A DNA stretch of 64,000 nucleotides from Hippasteria phrygiana (Eukaryota > Echinodermata > Asteroidea > Valvatida > Goniasteridae): positions 1,488,001 through 1,552,000 of the forward strand of contig JAZGUH010000412.1 in NCBI GenBank assembly GCA_037893225.1, given 5' to 3'. The notes beneath the pieces are model-generated. The model made no database searches, was not told the DNA's origin, and was given only the letters and a program-made list of their open reading frames with translations. Positions 12,022 to 24,845 of the stretch are shown here, piece after piece. The translations under genes were made by a program, and so were the position numbers. The stretch's first letter is position 1. Each line of letters opens with the position of its first letter.

Positions 12022-12096
12022 GCGAGCTCCTCTAGACTGTCGGGGCAAAAAAAATGTGTTTTAAATGTATGTGCCCGTGTAGGTTTAGCATGGGGA

Positions 12097-12609
12097 TACA
12101 GCCGCGTTTTAAGAGGATGGCAATTAGAAAAATAGGAATATTTTTTTTCGATCCTGCATTTTATACATTTTTCGTCAAACCACGGAGGAAGGAAAACACA
12201 GCGCCGTTTTACTTTTTGGTGGGGGTGAGGGTAGGCCTAGGGACTATATTCTGTCCACTGTCCAGATATACAGCTTCCATAAAAGTTGTATTGCATTTGT
12301 TGAAATTCCATAAATAAATATTCCCAGGAAAATGTAGCTGACAAAAATACATTTAGCATGGTGGATTCTAGGCCTATACAGCCGCGTTTTGTGAAGATGA
12401 CAATTTAAAAAAAACGAACTTTTTTTCGATCCTGCATTTTATAAATTTTTCGTCAAACACAGCGCCGTTCTCCTTTTTTGGTGGGGGTGAGGGTAGGCCC
12501 TAGGGACCATACTCTGTTCACTGTCCAGATATAACAGCTTCCATCGAAGTTGCAATAGCATTTGTTGAAATGCCATAAATAAATATTCCCAGGAAAATGC
12601 AGTTGACAA
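12097..12609 (+). repeat. Direct duplication, two ~245 bp copies
   Basis: 12097-12344 and 12374-12609 share ATACAGCCGCGTTTT, TCGATCCTGCATTTTATA, GGTGGGGGTGAGGGTAGGCC, CTGTCCAGATATA and ATAAATATTCCCAGGAAAAT in the same order. Both lie inside the Harbinger-like element. The second has a short deletion of the CACGGAGGAAGG segment. Confidence 0.85.
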
Positions 12610-15484
12610 ATTACATTGAGCCTACATCATTGTCATTAAAATTTGTACTTCTGTTCTGTTGCCATAGCAGTTCCGTTGCATAGATACGGCGAGTTGAATG
12701 GTGTCGTGCACTCGCACCTATACATGTATATATGACTCGCACGCACGTGGTGGGGATTTTCCACAGACTCTTCCGAGTCTTGTAAACACGTGAACAGGTG
12801 TGCACGACGGCTGTTTAAGTCTCGGGTCAAGTTGACATAAGTTGACATTATGCGTATGCGCCATGCATAGTACAGCGGCTGCTGCCCCATGGTACACGGT
12901 CGGTGTTTGTGTTCCTTCCTCCATGGGTCATGCGGCCGGGCGCTACATATACACTTGCTAGTCCGAATAACTTGGACCCTTTAGGCCTATCGCCTTTTTA
13001 TATAACACTTGCACATGATCTGGCGATAGTAGGGTCCAAGAATGCCCTGCGCGCAAAGTGGTTTTTCCGAAAACATTTCCAAAAGCATCCGATTTCACCC
13101 TTACAATGGCCACACAAATACTAGATACGCCACCTCAGGTACAAGAAGTGTTCGAGGATTAAGATGGAGGTACTAAGGTTCACGTTTGATAACGATGGAT
13201 AACGGGCTGATGAAGATCAACTTGGACTCGTGACTGCGTGTGCGGGAAACTGGTGCAGCCACGGTCGGCCCCGTCTAGCACATGGAGCCATAATCTGCAC
13301 AGTTCATGGACCCGGACTTTCTCGTTCTTGACAATAGATTTATCATGACACTTCCAATTTTTTTACTATTCCATTTTACTTTTCCGAAAGCTGCCGTTTT
13401 ATTATCAGCATTTAAAAACCATACTTGTTTTGTTATGATCTTGACGTCAACTTAACCTGTAAAACTCATTTCATGTCGTTTGTAAAGTTTTTTTGTTTAA
13501 TGCGTCAACATTATTTTTTATAAAAACCCAAACTGATATCTGATGTGATAATAAACAAAACACAGATTGCTAACAGTCAAGTAGACAATTTTGCAATGTA
13601 ATAATAGTTTGAGGACATTTGATAGTTTTTCTTTCAATTTTTGCCCTATCTGGCCGAATTTCAAAGTCTAGCAAAATGTCAACCTTTCCATGTCTACATT
13701 GTGCAAAGTAAACAGCCGTTGGTAACTCTAAGGGCGCGCCAAAGGTCTGGGGCTAGTTTGGCTCAAAGCCAAGAATGAGTGTGGGAACTTGTTCTAGCGC
13801 AGAACAAACCGGTGGGCCTACATGTAGGTCGTCATGACAACGAGATTACTCCACCAATAAGCTGATTCTCTAGAGGACCGCCCAAACACGTGAATTGGTT
13901 CACAGGACATGCATTAATAGCTCCATGGTTACAGTATCGCTAGGCAACCTTTTGAAAGACGTATGCGCATAATGATAATAAAAATTACTAGGCCTATACG
14001 TTTAAAATGTACGAGACAATTTGCTTAAATATTCTCCCCGATTTATCATCGTTTTCAATTTTGTAAATTAATGAAAAGCTTTCTGCCTAGGTTCAAACTT
14101 GTATAGTTACACTCTCAGCACCTACACCTAATTTTATATGGTTTATAAATATCGTCGTACAAAAGATTTCTCCCGTCATTATACAGCATACACAATAGCT
14201 TATCATCCTAATTTTCTATCAATACTTCAACATTTTTGTAATGCAATGCAAAAAAAGTAGACCTACCGTAAACTGTTCATTACAACATATGAATTACAGC
14301 GTATCACATTATTGTTTACCACTTTATTTTACCCAGGACTTGCGTTTGTTGATTTTTACACAATTTTACACCTCTTGTCGTGTATTTATTCCGGTTGTCT
14401 AAAATAATGATATTTCATAAGAGTATGGAAATTAAAGTAACATTGAAAAGAATAATATGAGCAATCGGTGAAAATCTTATTAATAGTCACCTGGATTATG
14501 TTTGTAATATTTACCAAAATGTGTGCTTTCGTCTGAATTAAAGATGTTTCGAAATCAATTAAGGCATTCTTGGGGGAAAAATATACATGTGACTCTCTGT
14601 CAATCAGTATCAATAATGGGAACGTTAAACAAATTTACAGTCAACACCTGAACATGACTTCGAAATAACGTCGCATTGTGTTGAAAAATATAATCTTGGT
14701 TTTCTTCAATTTCACTACTTTCCGTGATTTTTTTCTGATATGAACGAAGCTCCTCCTTTAATACAAATTATAACAATTACGGAACAGAAAAATTAGTCGA
14801 GGCTTAGAGACCCCGACGGCATGAATCATGCAGTAAACCTGACGAAAACACTTTCAAATTGAGGGAATACAAAATGACTTGATTTGTGAACCACGTTAAT
14901 TTTATGTCAAATTTTAGCCGAAGAACAATTTCAATGTCGAAAAGAGATCGCAGTGAAGGGCTTGTTATTTACTTTTGAGAGCGAGTGCACAGAACAACTA
15001 ATTAAAATAGTTTTGGTCTTGTCCCTTAAACACATTCTATCGCAGGTTTTGAGCCGAAATTTAATGTCTGTTTCATTGAATATTTGTCCGCACTTTCCCG
15101 TCCGAAACAAATTGCAAACCTCCGTATATTATGCACATTTATTCAGACAACGCAGCCACCGCGATCTTCATTAACGTAAACCTACGGTTCAACACGGTCA
15201 CCGCGTTCTGGACGGATGCAAATGCATATACGTATACCGCGTTCCACACGTACCTCATTAACTTTCCTTTACATGAGTGAATTCGGTGCGGTGAAACTGC
15301 GTTTTGCACGATCCTTAGGAACCCGGATAAACCGCGGTGACCGCATCGGTCAAAACACGGCGACCTTTTTTCGAAGGCGCCTAAGTAATCTCTTTTTCTT
15401 CCACAAATTCCTGTCGGGTGGGTAGGTACTTTAGATGTGAAGATGGTGCAGTTTACACAACAGCAAAGAGTAGACAAAGAAATC

Positions 15485-15615
15485 GACAGAAGCAGGATCT
15501 GAACCTGCGACCTCTGGATTACCGTACCAATTCCAGATAACTATACCAGCACTCTAAGTCAGCTATCCTACCCTATGTAGGCGGTCTCCCAATTTTGTTA
15601 ATATCTTTGTACACT
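15485..15615 (-). repeat. tRNA-derived SINE fragment
   Basis: Reverse complement holds a B-box-like GCAGGTTCAGATCC and, further on, CCGCCTACATAGGG. The latter corresponds to the tail of the SINE palindrome at 61.6-62.06 kb, which has CGCCAACATAGGGCA. The A-box region is degraded. Confidence 0.5.
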
Positions 15616-16327
15616 TTGTTACAGTATATTATTTTATTTAATTTAGGAAATGGCATTACACGTTAGGATATTTTTTACCTTTGACTCTATTGCTTGGCAA
15701 AAAGAAATGTTTATATTCACAGAGCAATGGAATGAGCTAATTTCTTCCTCACTGGCTCTTTCTATTTTTATAAAATGGGAAACAATTTTCTGCAGTAAGG
15801 GATTCAAGATGTTACTTAATGCTTCATAGTATTCAAATGTTACTCGATGCTTCATTTGGCTATTTCATAAGCATAACAAAAGCCAATGTGATTATACCTT
15901 AGCATCCCATCCCCTGGGTCTATTTAATATCAACAGGAAACAGCCTCTTCTTATATAAAATATAAAGTTGAAGGTTTTAATGTCTCTAGAATGCAACCTC
16001 TTTTTTACTGGACTTTATTTTTTTAGTTTATCATTTTTGAGATAATTTGAATTCTTTTATTGATTCATCTGACATGCCTCTGGTAAAACCTTCAGATATG
16101 AGATTTTACTGTCTGTCATCCTGCACAAGCGAAGCTTCAGAATTTGATTAGGAAGGGAGCAGAAAGTTGCAGAACTAAAAGACTGAGTGAGACCTAAGGG
16201 ATGATATCATTATTAAACAGGTGGTATTATCAGCAGCACCACCGCTTCTTTTAGGTTTTGGTACACCCTACTAAATGGCTATGAAAAATAAGGATGTCCT
16301 CCCTAAAATATAGTTTTGAAAGCCCAT

Positions 16328-16645
16328 AGTATAATTGCAATTGAAAGTTAACACTGTGAATGGGAATAGGAAATTTTGTGAAAAGAATTCCCACTGACAT
16401 TCCCATTCACATTTCACATTTCTCACACAACTTTTCCCATCTGTGAATTCAAGTGGGAAATTATTTTCCACTTTGAGAAAAGATGTGAAAATATTTTCCC
16501 ACTTGTGCGAAAAGGCATGGAAATGTTTTCCCGTTTGGGAAAAGAAATTCACATTTTGTGAAATGAAAATGCATTCCCTGGAAAGAGAAAAAGTGTGAAG
16601 AGCAATTCCCATTTTGAGATTAACTTTCAATTGCAATGTACTGTA
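16328..16645. repeat. GGGAAA-family repeat, complete copy
   Basis: About 318 bp with inverted ends: ATTGCAATTGAAAGTTAAC at the left and GTTAACTTTCAATTGCAAT-like sequence at the right. Internal motifs TTCCCA, TTCACA and their complements recur about 20 times. It lies in the intron just past the DNA-PKcs exon q donor. The family has no ORF. Confidence 0.75.
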
Positions 16646-16667
16646 CTGTATGTACACATGTACTCAC

Positions 16668-16751
16668 CTTCGCCTGCCGCTGTTCAGGCTGTTGGGTTCC
16701 TTTACCAAGCATGTAAAGAACCAGTGTATGCAAGGACTCACATGCAGCTAC
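16668..16751 (-). CDS. PRKDC: DNA-PKcs exon q
   Basis: Twenty-eight codons, phase 0 to 0. It begins VAACESLHTLVLYMLGKG, matching human VAACELLHSMVMFMLGKA, and ends in a Gln-rich tail. The acceptor is CAATTATAG and the donor AAG|GTGAGT. The terminal repeat of a GGGAAA-family element starts about 20 nt past the donor. Confidence 0.93.
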
Positions 16752-16964
16752 CTATAATTGTATATGGAGTATGGAAAGCAGAAGTAGTTGACTGAAATGT
16801 AACATTTGTTTATGAAGAGTAATCATTTTCTAAAGACACTCGGAAATAAAAAAAATTGTAACATTTGTTAAAATGTTATTTTCATAGTTTTTATCAAGTA
16901 TCCTTTTCTTCTAAAACATACACAAAACACATTGCAAAATAGTGGTTAAATGGCAAAGGTAGAG

Positions 16965-17836
16965 AGTGAAAATCCGCGATCGCGGAATCAAGTGTAAAAA
17001 ACGGAATTGAAGATTTGAACGGAAAAAAACGGAAAACGTATTTCAAAATAAGATTGAATGAGAATGATATTAAATTCAATTAAATATTATAAAAATGTAC
17101 TGATAAGCTTTTCCAATAACAGAGGAATCACGTTAAAATGACGAGGCAGCATACCGTTAATCACGCAACGTAAACTCCAGCCGATTATGTACATGTACAT
17201 GACAGTGTACACAGTACCACGCGTACACTTATTCATTTAGAATTTCAGCAAGTCACGCACTTGGGGCCTGACCCGATTTCACTTGATTCCGCTGGTATGC
17301 TGCGGCAGAATGAATACCTTGATGTGGGAAAAGATACAATGAACGAGCGGTCGGATTCATGGCCCAAATCATGCCAAGGCCACATACATGTACATGTACA
17401 TGTAGGGATTAAACCTCACTGGATGCGATTTGCGTGCGTGCACGTGCTACTCCTGTTAAACATTTCAAGCTGCAAAGATTTTATTTCATCTCTCTAAAAT
17501 GCCAACTGTGCTCGTCAAAATTTAAAACTGCCCGTCCAAAATCATTCAGAATCAGTCGGATTGTCAGGTTTATAACTTTGGGTTCTATATTCAGTTCTGG
17601 ATATTTCTTTTGGAGAGGGACATACAATGTACATGTAATGATTGGACGACTACACGACACAACTCATAATCATGTATGTAATGGGGACACTTTCAGGTTA
17701 GTGATTTTACCAATTTTTAATAGTCATCAGGGAGGCAATTCTATTCAAAAGGCTTCAAATTCCAGAAAAACGGGAAAAAACGGACTTTACGAAGTTGCCG
17801 AACAGAAAATGCAAAATTTTCGGACGGATTTTCACT
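16965..17836. mobile_element. hAT-like non-autonomous element, 0.87 kb
   Basis: Ends are AGTGAAAATCCG and CGGATTTTCACT in inverted orientation. They are flanked by GTAGAG and GTAGAA, a near-match for a target duplication. CGGAAAA motifs recur near both ends. No transposase is visible. The hAT assignment rests on the end shape only. Confidence 0.5.
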
Positions 17837-18077
17837 GTAGAAGAGATCCTCCATCTTCTCACTATTAAAAGGGCAACTTCTTCAAACATTTTTACAAAAT
17901 TCAGTTCACAACAAACAATGTTCACATTTCATTGACAGTATTTTTCAACAAAGATTCTTTGAAAATTCAGATAAAGGAAGCATCATATTGGGGGGTAGGA
18001 ACAGTCGTAACTTCATGTTATTAGTCTCACTGGCGACTAACAATTTGATTTTTGTACAATTTCAAGTAAATACCCAC

Positions 18078-18136
18078 TTTTGTCTGTCGGTCGCCAGATG
18101 TCAGTGCAAGCTCAACCACTCTCGGCAGAAATTGGT
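18078..18136 (-). CDS. PRKDC: DNA-PKcs exon p (59 nt)
   Basis: Two bases plus 19 codons reading QFLPRVVELALTSGDRQTK, against human VFLPRVTELALTASDRQTK. The acceptor is TCTTTTTAG. The donor AAA|GTGGGT was chosen over a GT four bases on, because the next exon resumes VAACE in phase 0 as in human. Confidence 0.93.
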
Positions 18137-18514
18137 CTAAAAAGAGACAAGAAATATCACTACTATGAACGACCAAAACTGGCATTGCAATGAGAACTTT
18201 GAGAATTAGAACAAAAATCTAGAGGCAAGGTTAGGATCGACGACATGTTAGAACAAATGGTTGCCATGGACACATAAATGGAAACGGCATGTATTTTGCA
18301 CAGTCACACACAGTTTCTATCCCTTAAAGGTCAAACCAGTGCCTACATGCTCATCTCTGGGTATGAAGCATCTTTTTAAAAAGGGACTCTGTTGGATTTA
18401 GCAGGGTAGTCCAGCATACAATCAGGGGGTTAGGGTTCAAGAGACGGGAATAGAAGGATGAGTGAACAATTGTTACAAGGGTGTTCTGGTCATGTGAATG
18501 GACAAGGTCCCTAC

Positions 18515-18707
18515 CAAGCTCAATGTTTGGCTTCATGTCAAAGAACGGTACGGCAAACTGTAGTCTGGGCTTGGTGTCCCATGCCACAGCCACTTGGGCA
18601 ATCTCCTCCGCACTGGTCTCCAAGAGCCAGGCATTGGCCTGACCTCCCAAGGATCCCAACAGCTGAATGATGCGGAGCTGGACGTTGCGTAGTGGCGAGT
18701 CTTGAGT
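18515..18707 (-). CDS. PRKDC: DNA-PKcs exon o
   Basis: Sixty-four codons plus one base. The acceptor is GTTTCCCAG and the donor CTTG|GTAGGG. It carries LRIIQLLGSLGGQANAWLL and then WDTKPRLQFAVPFFDMKP. Human has IRVVQMLGSLGGQINKNLL and WDREKRLSFAVPFREMKP. The intron before it is the longest seen, about 10 kb, because it holds the LINE and other elements. Confidence 0.95.
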
Positions 18708-18791
18708 CTGGGAAACATAAAGAAGAGGTTTACAGAGGAAATTTGAGAAGAGAAATTCAACTTAAGGAGATAAAGTCAATATTATTAGCTT

Positions 18792-19640
18792 CAGAGATGA
18801 AACTGGCATATGGAAAAAAAATCAGAAAATTGGTCGGACAAAAATACTTGTCCGAAATCTATGCCGCGCTGCAGTTAATGCCCAATTTCCGGACACTGCC
18901 TCCTGTAAATTTGACGTTTAGAAAAATGTTCAGTGTTTTCTCCAACAAAATTAGAAAGCCTGAATTACGGTTGGAGTCACGGACTCATACAAAAAGTTCA
19001 CTTCTTACTTGAGAAAGTCGAGGAAAAAGTCTGACAGAAAAGGGCACCATTTGTGACACTATTCAATCATGTCCATGATTCAACCAAACTCCACTTATGT
19101 ATGTGGGAAAATTCTCGTCTTTTTTTCAAGTTCCATCAACGGATCCCTACCTGGACCCGGCCGGCTGGCAGCAATATGCAATGGTACCACCGTCCAACCT
19201 ACACCTGTGCTAGCGGGCGGCGCGGTGTAGGTTGTACGGTGGCACTGGTACCCTTGCATCTGCCGGGTGCACGCGCACACGGTATACACGCACCACACAC
19301 TGATGCATGCGCGGTAATTTTTGCATGTCACAGGTCAATGTTTAACCTTTTATCAAGCCGAAAAAGGCTCCGATCAGTGTAGACCTCGGTGTTTCTACCG
19401 TAGAAACACTCCATTTACGACTGGTGAAAGAGATTAAAACTACGCTCGCGATAATTTTTATGTGCTGTTTTCATCGACTTTTTCCTCAAGTTTTCTTCTT
19501 AATTATTATTCACTTTAACAAATAATTATAATTCAAAGAAAAATCAAATTTTGTGGTACAAATTGTACACAAATCGGAAATTTCCATTGGAAAAGTCAAA
19601 AAGTCGGTTTTTGATTAAAATCGGAAATGTTTCATCTCTG
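18792..19640. mobile_element. hAT-like non-autonomous element, 0.85 kb
   Basis: Ends CAGAGATGAAAC and GTTTCATCTCTG form a terminal inverted repeat of the hAT type (CAGNGATGAAA). TAGCTT directly abuts each end (18786-18791 and 19641-19646). Subterminal TCGGAC/GTCCGA motifs occur at both sides. Its left end lies about 85 nt upstream of the DNA-PKcs exon o acceptor. Confidence 0.65.
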
Positions 19641-19919
19641 TAGCTTTAAAACAAAATTTAAGAAAGTGTAATTTAGTGAAAATGTGTTTAAAATAAAAAG
19701 TAAAAACTCAAAACTCAAAAATGGGATGCTCAAATGTTTAACCTCCAAAACTGATTCTGACTTCCAACCTCCTCTTACAAATTGTGTTCTACATGTACAT
19801 GTAAACCTGTGCCTGATTTTACCTGGAAAAGGACAGCCACAAGAGGAGTTTCTCCAAATACCTTGCTAGCCAATGCAAAAAATGCACAATATCTTTCCCA
19901 TGAAAAAAGAAAACAGAGC

Positions 19920-19997
19920 GTCCAACGGCCGGGGGTCAAGGGGGCCGCCTTAGGCCCCCTTGCGGGGTCCACATGGTCTAGGGTCAGCACCCCAGTG

Positions 19998-20035
<38 letters not shown>

Positions 20036-20062
20036 AGAATCCCCGAAAGCTCCTGGGTTTTA
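19920..20062 (+). repeat. GC-rich GGGGGTCCAGGGG repeat
   Basis: Imperfect reiterations of GTGGGGGTCCAGGGGCAGAG with CCCCG turns, strongly GC-rich against the AT-rich surroundings. It ends in AAGCTCCTGGGTTTTAGCAT. I recognise the pattern as a dispersed repeat type but cannot name it. Confidence 0.5.
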
Positions 20063-20865
20063 GCATATTTGATACCTGTTGAAGGCTGTTTTGTAAAAAT
20101 CTATTTCTTACATGCATGCAATAACAGGAGCTACATGTACAAGATTCAGAAATCAAAGCAAACCTGACCGCAAAATTGGTAGTCCGACGTCCCAGGACAA
20201 CCAAAATATTTTGTCGGACAACCAAATGTTCCAGGTTGCCAGCCCGACAGGCAAGTACCTGTTTTCGGCAATACTCACATTCTTTTACACTAATATTTTA
20301 AACCAAGGCATTTAAGAAATTTTAGCACCGTGCACAGCGGCGAAAAAAGATCAACATTCAAACCTTGATGTTGCATGACTAGACTGTGCATGTGCGTGCA
20401 GTGGTGCATGATGGTACGTGTCCGGTCGAATCGTTAGCATAAACAACGCTGCCTATGGGCAAACGCAACATTGCCTGGAGTCTGAAATTTGCAGACCCAG
20501 ATATTTGCTAAAACCCATGGGCCAGCGTTCGCCTTAAGCATCGAACATAAGTCATTCGACGTCCGCAATGCGACTTCGGTCATTCGACCGATTAGTGCAA
20601 ACTGCTGCTAGCTTGGATTTTGGTGCAAATGTTCACCATGTTTGTGCACTACCTCGCAGTCCAACCTCGTTACCATGGGTACGATCTTGCTGCGCCATGT
20701 TTCTTCCTACCATGCCTTGCGCGATCTTAGTGAAGGAATGCACACGCGCCCATGGAGTCGAGGCTGCACGCGGCCGCGATTGCGATCAGCAGCGGCATGG
20801 CCGGGTGAATGAATGCACCGTGAATCTAGAGTGGAGTACGGCACCAAATACCGTCGAGGCTGGAA

Positions 20866-20907
20866 AACACGGGTTTTCCCAACCCGTGTTTTCCCGGCCA
20901 ACGATCG
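20866..20907. repeat. Hairpin AAAACACGGGTT/AACCCGTGTTTT
   Basis: Twelve-base perfect arms around TTCCC, extended by an imperfect GGCTGG/CCGGCC. No coding context. Confidence 0.8.
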
Positions 20908-21939
20908 TTGACCGAGCGAGGACAAATTTTCCGTTGGTTCCTAGGGGTTTCTGTACGTGTAGTAATCATAGTTATATTATAATCGTTCTGTACACGTACA
21001 CGCGTTCAGCCGACTTTATTGAAACAGAAAATACAACGATGTCTCAACTCACAAATTTCACTCGGAATAAAGGGGGATTTTCAGCTCCAGAGTGGTAATC
21101 CAACATTACCTCCTTTACAACTCACCCCCAAATATTATTTTTAATTTACACTGAACTCTAAGACCACAAATTTGGAAGAAATAAAACGGAATTCCGTTTA
21201 AAACCAGAAGATTCTCATGCCTGCAATATCCACTGGAGGATTTTGCAGGATTCAGACAATGGTCCCCAGTAACAAACATTGGAGGATTTTGGAATTAGAG
21301 GATATTGGAGGATTCAGGTTACATGTAGGAAAAATGGTATAGGAAGGTAAGGTTACTAGAGGTTCTTGTAGTAGTTCACATACAAGTAAGGGAGCACGGC
21401 GGGATCAATGACGCAGGAAAGCCTTTGAAAAGCCCGGCCAGGCCGCAGGAAGGCCGCGGCCTGTCGGCCTTTTTAATCCCTAGACTATGACAATAGACAC
21501 AGACTTTGTGAATGGGCGACTTGACACCTCCCTCACTGGCCCTGCCTTGACTGACAGATGAGCTCTCTATTATGTGTGTCTCCACCGGTTGCATTCCTGC
21601 ATAACAAAAGAAGACCCCTGCCGCCTTGCCCGGTGGCTTTGATTTTAGTGATTGACGTGTGGGGATTATGTGGTTAGCTACTATCCGGCTAGCCAGGCTA
21701 TAAACCAGAAATGCCCGGCTTCTGGGCGGCCCCGCCGCTGAATGGGGAAGTGGGGGATTGCCATTTATTTTCATTTCGAGTTATATCAAGTTTGTAGTTG
21801 TTTGTATTACATGTATGTGCAAAAATATTCTGTATATACTTCGTTTATGATTTAATTTTACCGCAATTCAGTTTACTGGGTCAAAAATAAATTGTTCCTA
21901 CATAAACAGGCTGCCTTTTAAGTTTTAAATATAGGTTTT

Positions 21940-24020
21940 CTCGGTCAATTTCGGAAATGTCAGATTTACCGACAGCTTGTTAATTGTCCATTATTATAAA
22001 CTTAGTTTTAAACCGAAAAAAAATGTTTTCTTCCCATTTATATTTTTCTGCGAGTTGTTGGTAAATCACATTAATTTTTTAAAATTGAATTAAGCCAAAA
22101 AAGAAAATAATAGTTCTGCTTCCGGTTACCCGACCTACCCTATATTTACGGCCCCGACCCTAAAAATTGTATCAGCAAGTAAAATCTTTTTTTTAAAAAG
22201 ATCTTATTTTTTTACTGTTGCCTTTTCTGTCTTCACAAAATGCCTCTGAACAACCTATTTACGTCACAAATGCTTGTAATTTGGTTGCCTACGTACAATC
22301 ATTCAGTATTTTTGAGAAAAAAAACCTCCGTTATTTTTTATCCAAGTTCCCCTCCGCGATGCGACAAGTTAACTTCGGTACGTGCGCGATTCCCTATCGC
22401 GGTGATGAAAACACGTGCGTAATGCATCTAATGCAGGAATGCTGCACTGGTTCCCGCCGCGCCTCCCACTGAAAGTGCCAAAAAAGGCATGATGGAAATG
22501 CGGCAACCAGTCTATGCACTGTGGCCAACCAATCGGATCTGACATCGTAAAAATGCCAAGTAAAGAGATCTGAAATCATAAAAATGGCAAGTAAACAGCA
22601 ATGGAGAAAGAACATTTCTGCAAGTTAATTCACAGAACTTGATCTCTCGTCTGTGTATGTATTTTCCGTGTTCAAGAATTTATTTCGAGGTCGTACCGCT
22701 CGGATACCGCAGCGTGTTTCCCCGATGTTTCCTGCCGCAACACGAGGTTTATCGCCCGCCACATGCACACACACACAGTCATGTAAACGGGTGCAATCGT
22801 GGACCTCCCATTGTTCCTCTTTTGTTTATACTCTAACTTTTTCGGAAGGCCTCCCATTGGTTTTGTACACGATTTTCAATCGTGGACGTTAGGTCAAACG
22901 TGGACCCTTTGTCTACGCTCGAATTCTTTTGTCCTAGGTCCACGATTGCCGGCATATACAAACTCACATAGGCCTACACACGTACACATGATCACCCACG
23001 CTTACCGCACATTGAACGGACAGTGTTGGCGAGTTTCCATTCGTGGCTAGCATTGTGCATAGAACTCTTTTTTCGGCCTTAGCATTTTAAAAGAATGATC
23101 CTAAAAAAAGAAAACAAATGTTTGCTAAAACTTCGAGTTTTTAACCGCAAGATTTCGTCAGATGAGAAAACCACTACGTTATAAAATGATCGGTATGTTC
23201 GATGTGACCAGAGAATTTCCTTTGTTTCCCTTTTCCTTTGTTCCCCTTGCCACCATTTTACCCAAATATGTGCAGATTAATATTGCTACCTGGCGCGCGG
23301 CCGGTTGCTGCATTTTCAATCAATTATTGGGGTATTGTGTACGTTATGCTTAGCTGCTCAAGCCTCTTGTTTCCGTTTTTCTTGGCTGCACAAGCTGGCC
23401 AGGCGCCCATATGAAATCCAGTGTCAAGGGGTTAAGACTTGTCAGACGATTTTTTATATTTTTAATAAAAACCTTCAGGATGACTGAAATTACTGGCGGT
23501 CGAGCACCACCTGGCTGGATTTGTGCAATATTTTTGATCTCGCCATCACCCAATGCCCGCTGGATAAATGTACCGGTAGTACTCTCCAGATGCCACGTGT
23601 GGTTGCCTTGGAATATTTTTTGTTTTATTTTCGCAGGCTTTGCAGTCCAGGGGCGGCCTACACAAAGAACCTCTGAAGCTGAACCCGTTGTATACATTTT
23701 GTTACATGGTATTACAATGTTTGTATACCTCGCAAAAGTTGAGCTGTCAATCGCTTTAAAAGTTTAAAAGGTTTCCGGGCTCTTGGGGTGGAGGATTTAT
23801 TTTTATTTTTTCAGACGTAGTTTTCTTTCAGGGCGAATGGATACTGACATTGTAATGAGTTCTGATTGTTTAAACATACATGATGTAGCTTGTCGGAACA
23901 GGTGAGCATTAATATTCCAAGCAAAGGATACAATAATACATCCTTCTGTTTAATTCAGCCACGGGATTGTAAAAATTATTCTCCTTGCTCGACGTTATAA
24001 ATATTAAAGTCAATCGATGT
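21940..24020 (+). repeat. Dispersed ~1 kb repeat, copy 1, interrupted
   Basis: 21950-22120 and 23083-24020 together align with 40650-41510. Shared blocks include ACCGACAGCTTGT, TCTGCGAGTTGTTG, TTAACCGCAAGATTTCGTCAGATGAGAAAA, CCAGATGCCACGTGTGGTTG and GGAACAGGTGAGCATTAATATTCCAAGC. About 960 bp in the middle are absent from the other copy and include a keyword-repeat unit. No coding sense is apparent. Confidence 0.75.
22768..22985 (-). repeat. Keyword repeat unit, CCACG type
   Basis: On the minus strand: TTTGTATATGCCGGCAATCG, GTGGACC, the spacer with GACAAAAG, GTCCACGTTTG, GTCCACGATTG, AAAATCGTGTACAAAACC, GGAGGCCTTCCGAAAAAG, AGGAACAATGGGAG, GTCCACGATTGC. It is nearly identical to 43795-44010 and 58040-58225. 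It lies in the insertion that splits the 1 kb repeat. Confidence 0.85.
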
Positions 24021-24773
24021 TCACGTTTCACGGATTCATTTAATCAGCTGTGTGTCCCCTTTGTGTTATATTTGTTCTGCTCTAATTCTTTTATGGTGGT
24101 TTTCATGGCAAGGTTTAATTGTGGAGTGCCCATCGTGTTAAGTTCAGGTTTTCACGGCGGGCAGGAAACAAATGTGGCACCCTTGGTAGAGAAGTCTTTC
24201 ATCGCAAACATTAATTTCTAGATTTATACACCATTGGAGAGTTTTTAAAAAAGTTATGAGAATTTTATTTTTATAAGATGATCCAGCACTATTGTAGAAA
24301 TAAAGTGATAAAGTCTGTTTTTTATTTCCGCACCGAACACCTCAAGATTAGGGGGTAGCCTTCTTAAAGTGTCTCTCATTGGTTTATTTGTGTAAATATT
24401 GGTCAGATCGGCCAATCGATGAAGCGTTTAGATCACAAGCTTTAAATTTATGTGATTGCATTCAAAATGGTGATGTACACGAATCGAAAACTAAACACAA
24501 ATTCTGGTGATTATCAGTGAGTTATCCTTATTAAACATTGTACTAAAATTAAAAAACAAAAAACCCAGTATTATTCTATTTTACATAAACTAGCATTTTA
24601 AGCAATAAAACGAAAATTGAAAATTTTGACCCTCAATGGAATTTTACCCCCAAATGGGAGGAATGCGACTCCCTTGTAAAGACTGGCACAAATGAATGGC
24701 TCGAGTTTGGGGCCACCTGTCTCCCAATAGTTGCAAATTGTACCGCCGAAGCGTGAGCATGTCAATAGGTATT

Positions 24774-24845
24774 ACAGTCGACTCTCGGTAATAAGAGCTC
24801 GGTTAACACGAGAACCCGGTTAAGACGAGAATTTTCGTTGGTCCA
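24774..24845 (+). repeat. Possible pogo/Tigger-like terminal fragment
   Basis: CAGTCGACTCTCGGTAATAAGAGCTCGGTTAACACGAGAAC resembles the inverted repeats of pogo/Tigger-type Tc1-mariner elements. No matching right end was found before the LINE begins, so only a relic is called. Confidence 0.4.

Larger units (their letters stand above)
10692..15381. mobile_element. Harbinger-like non-autonomous element, 4.69 kb
   Basis: Terminal inverted repeat GGCGCCTTCGAAAAAAGGT at the left and its complement at the right, flanked by TAA on both sides, the usual PIF/Harbinger target. Subterminal GCGGTGA and CCGCGG motifs cluster within 300 bp of each end and at 11.65-11.70 kb. No transposase or Myb-like ORF is visible in 4.7 kb. 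The element sits in the intron between DNA-PKcs exons q and r. Confidence 0.7.

Noticed and set aside
20568..21098. 176-residue plus-strand frame
   Set aside because: No recognisable motif, contains the 20.87 kb hairpin, and no supporting splice sites.
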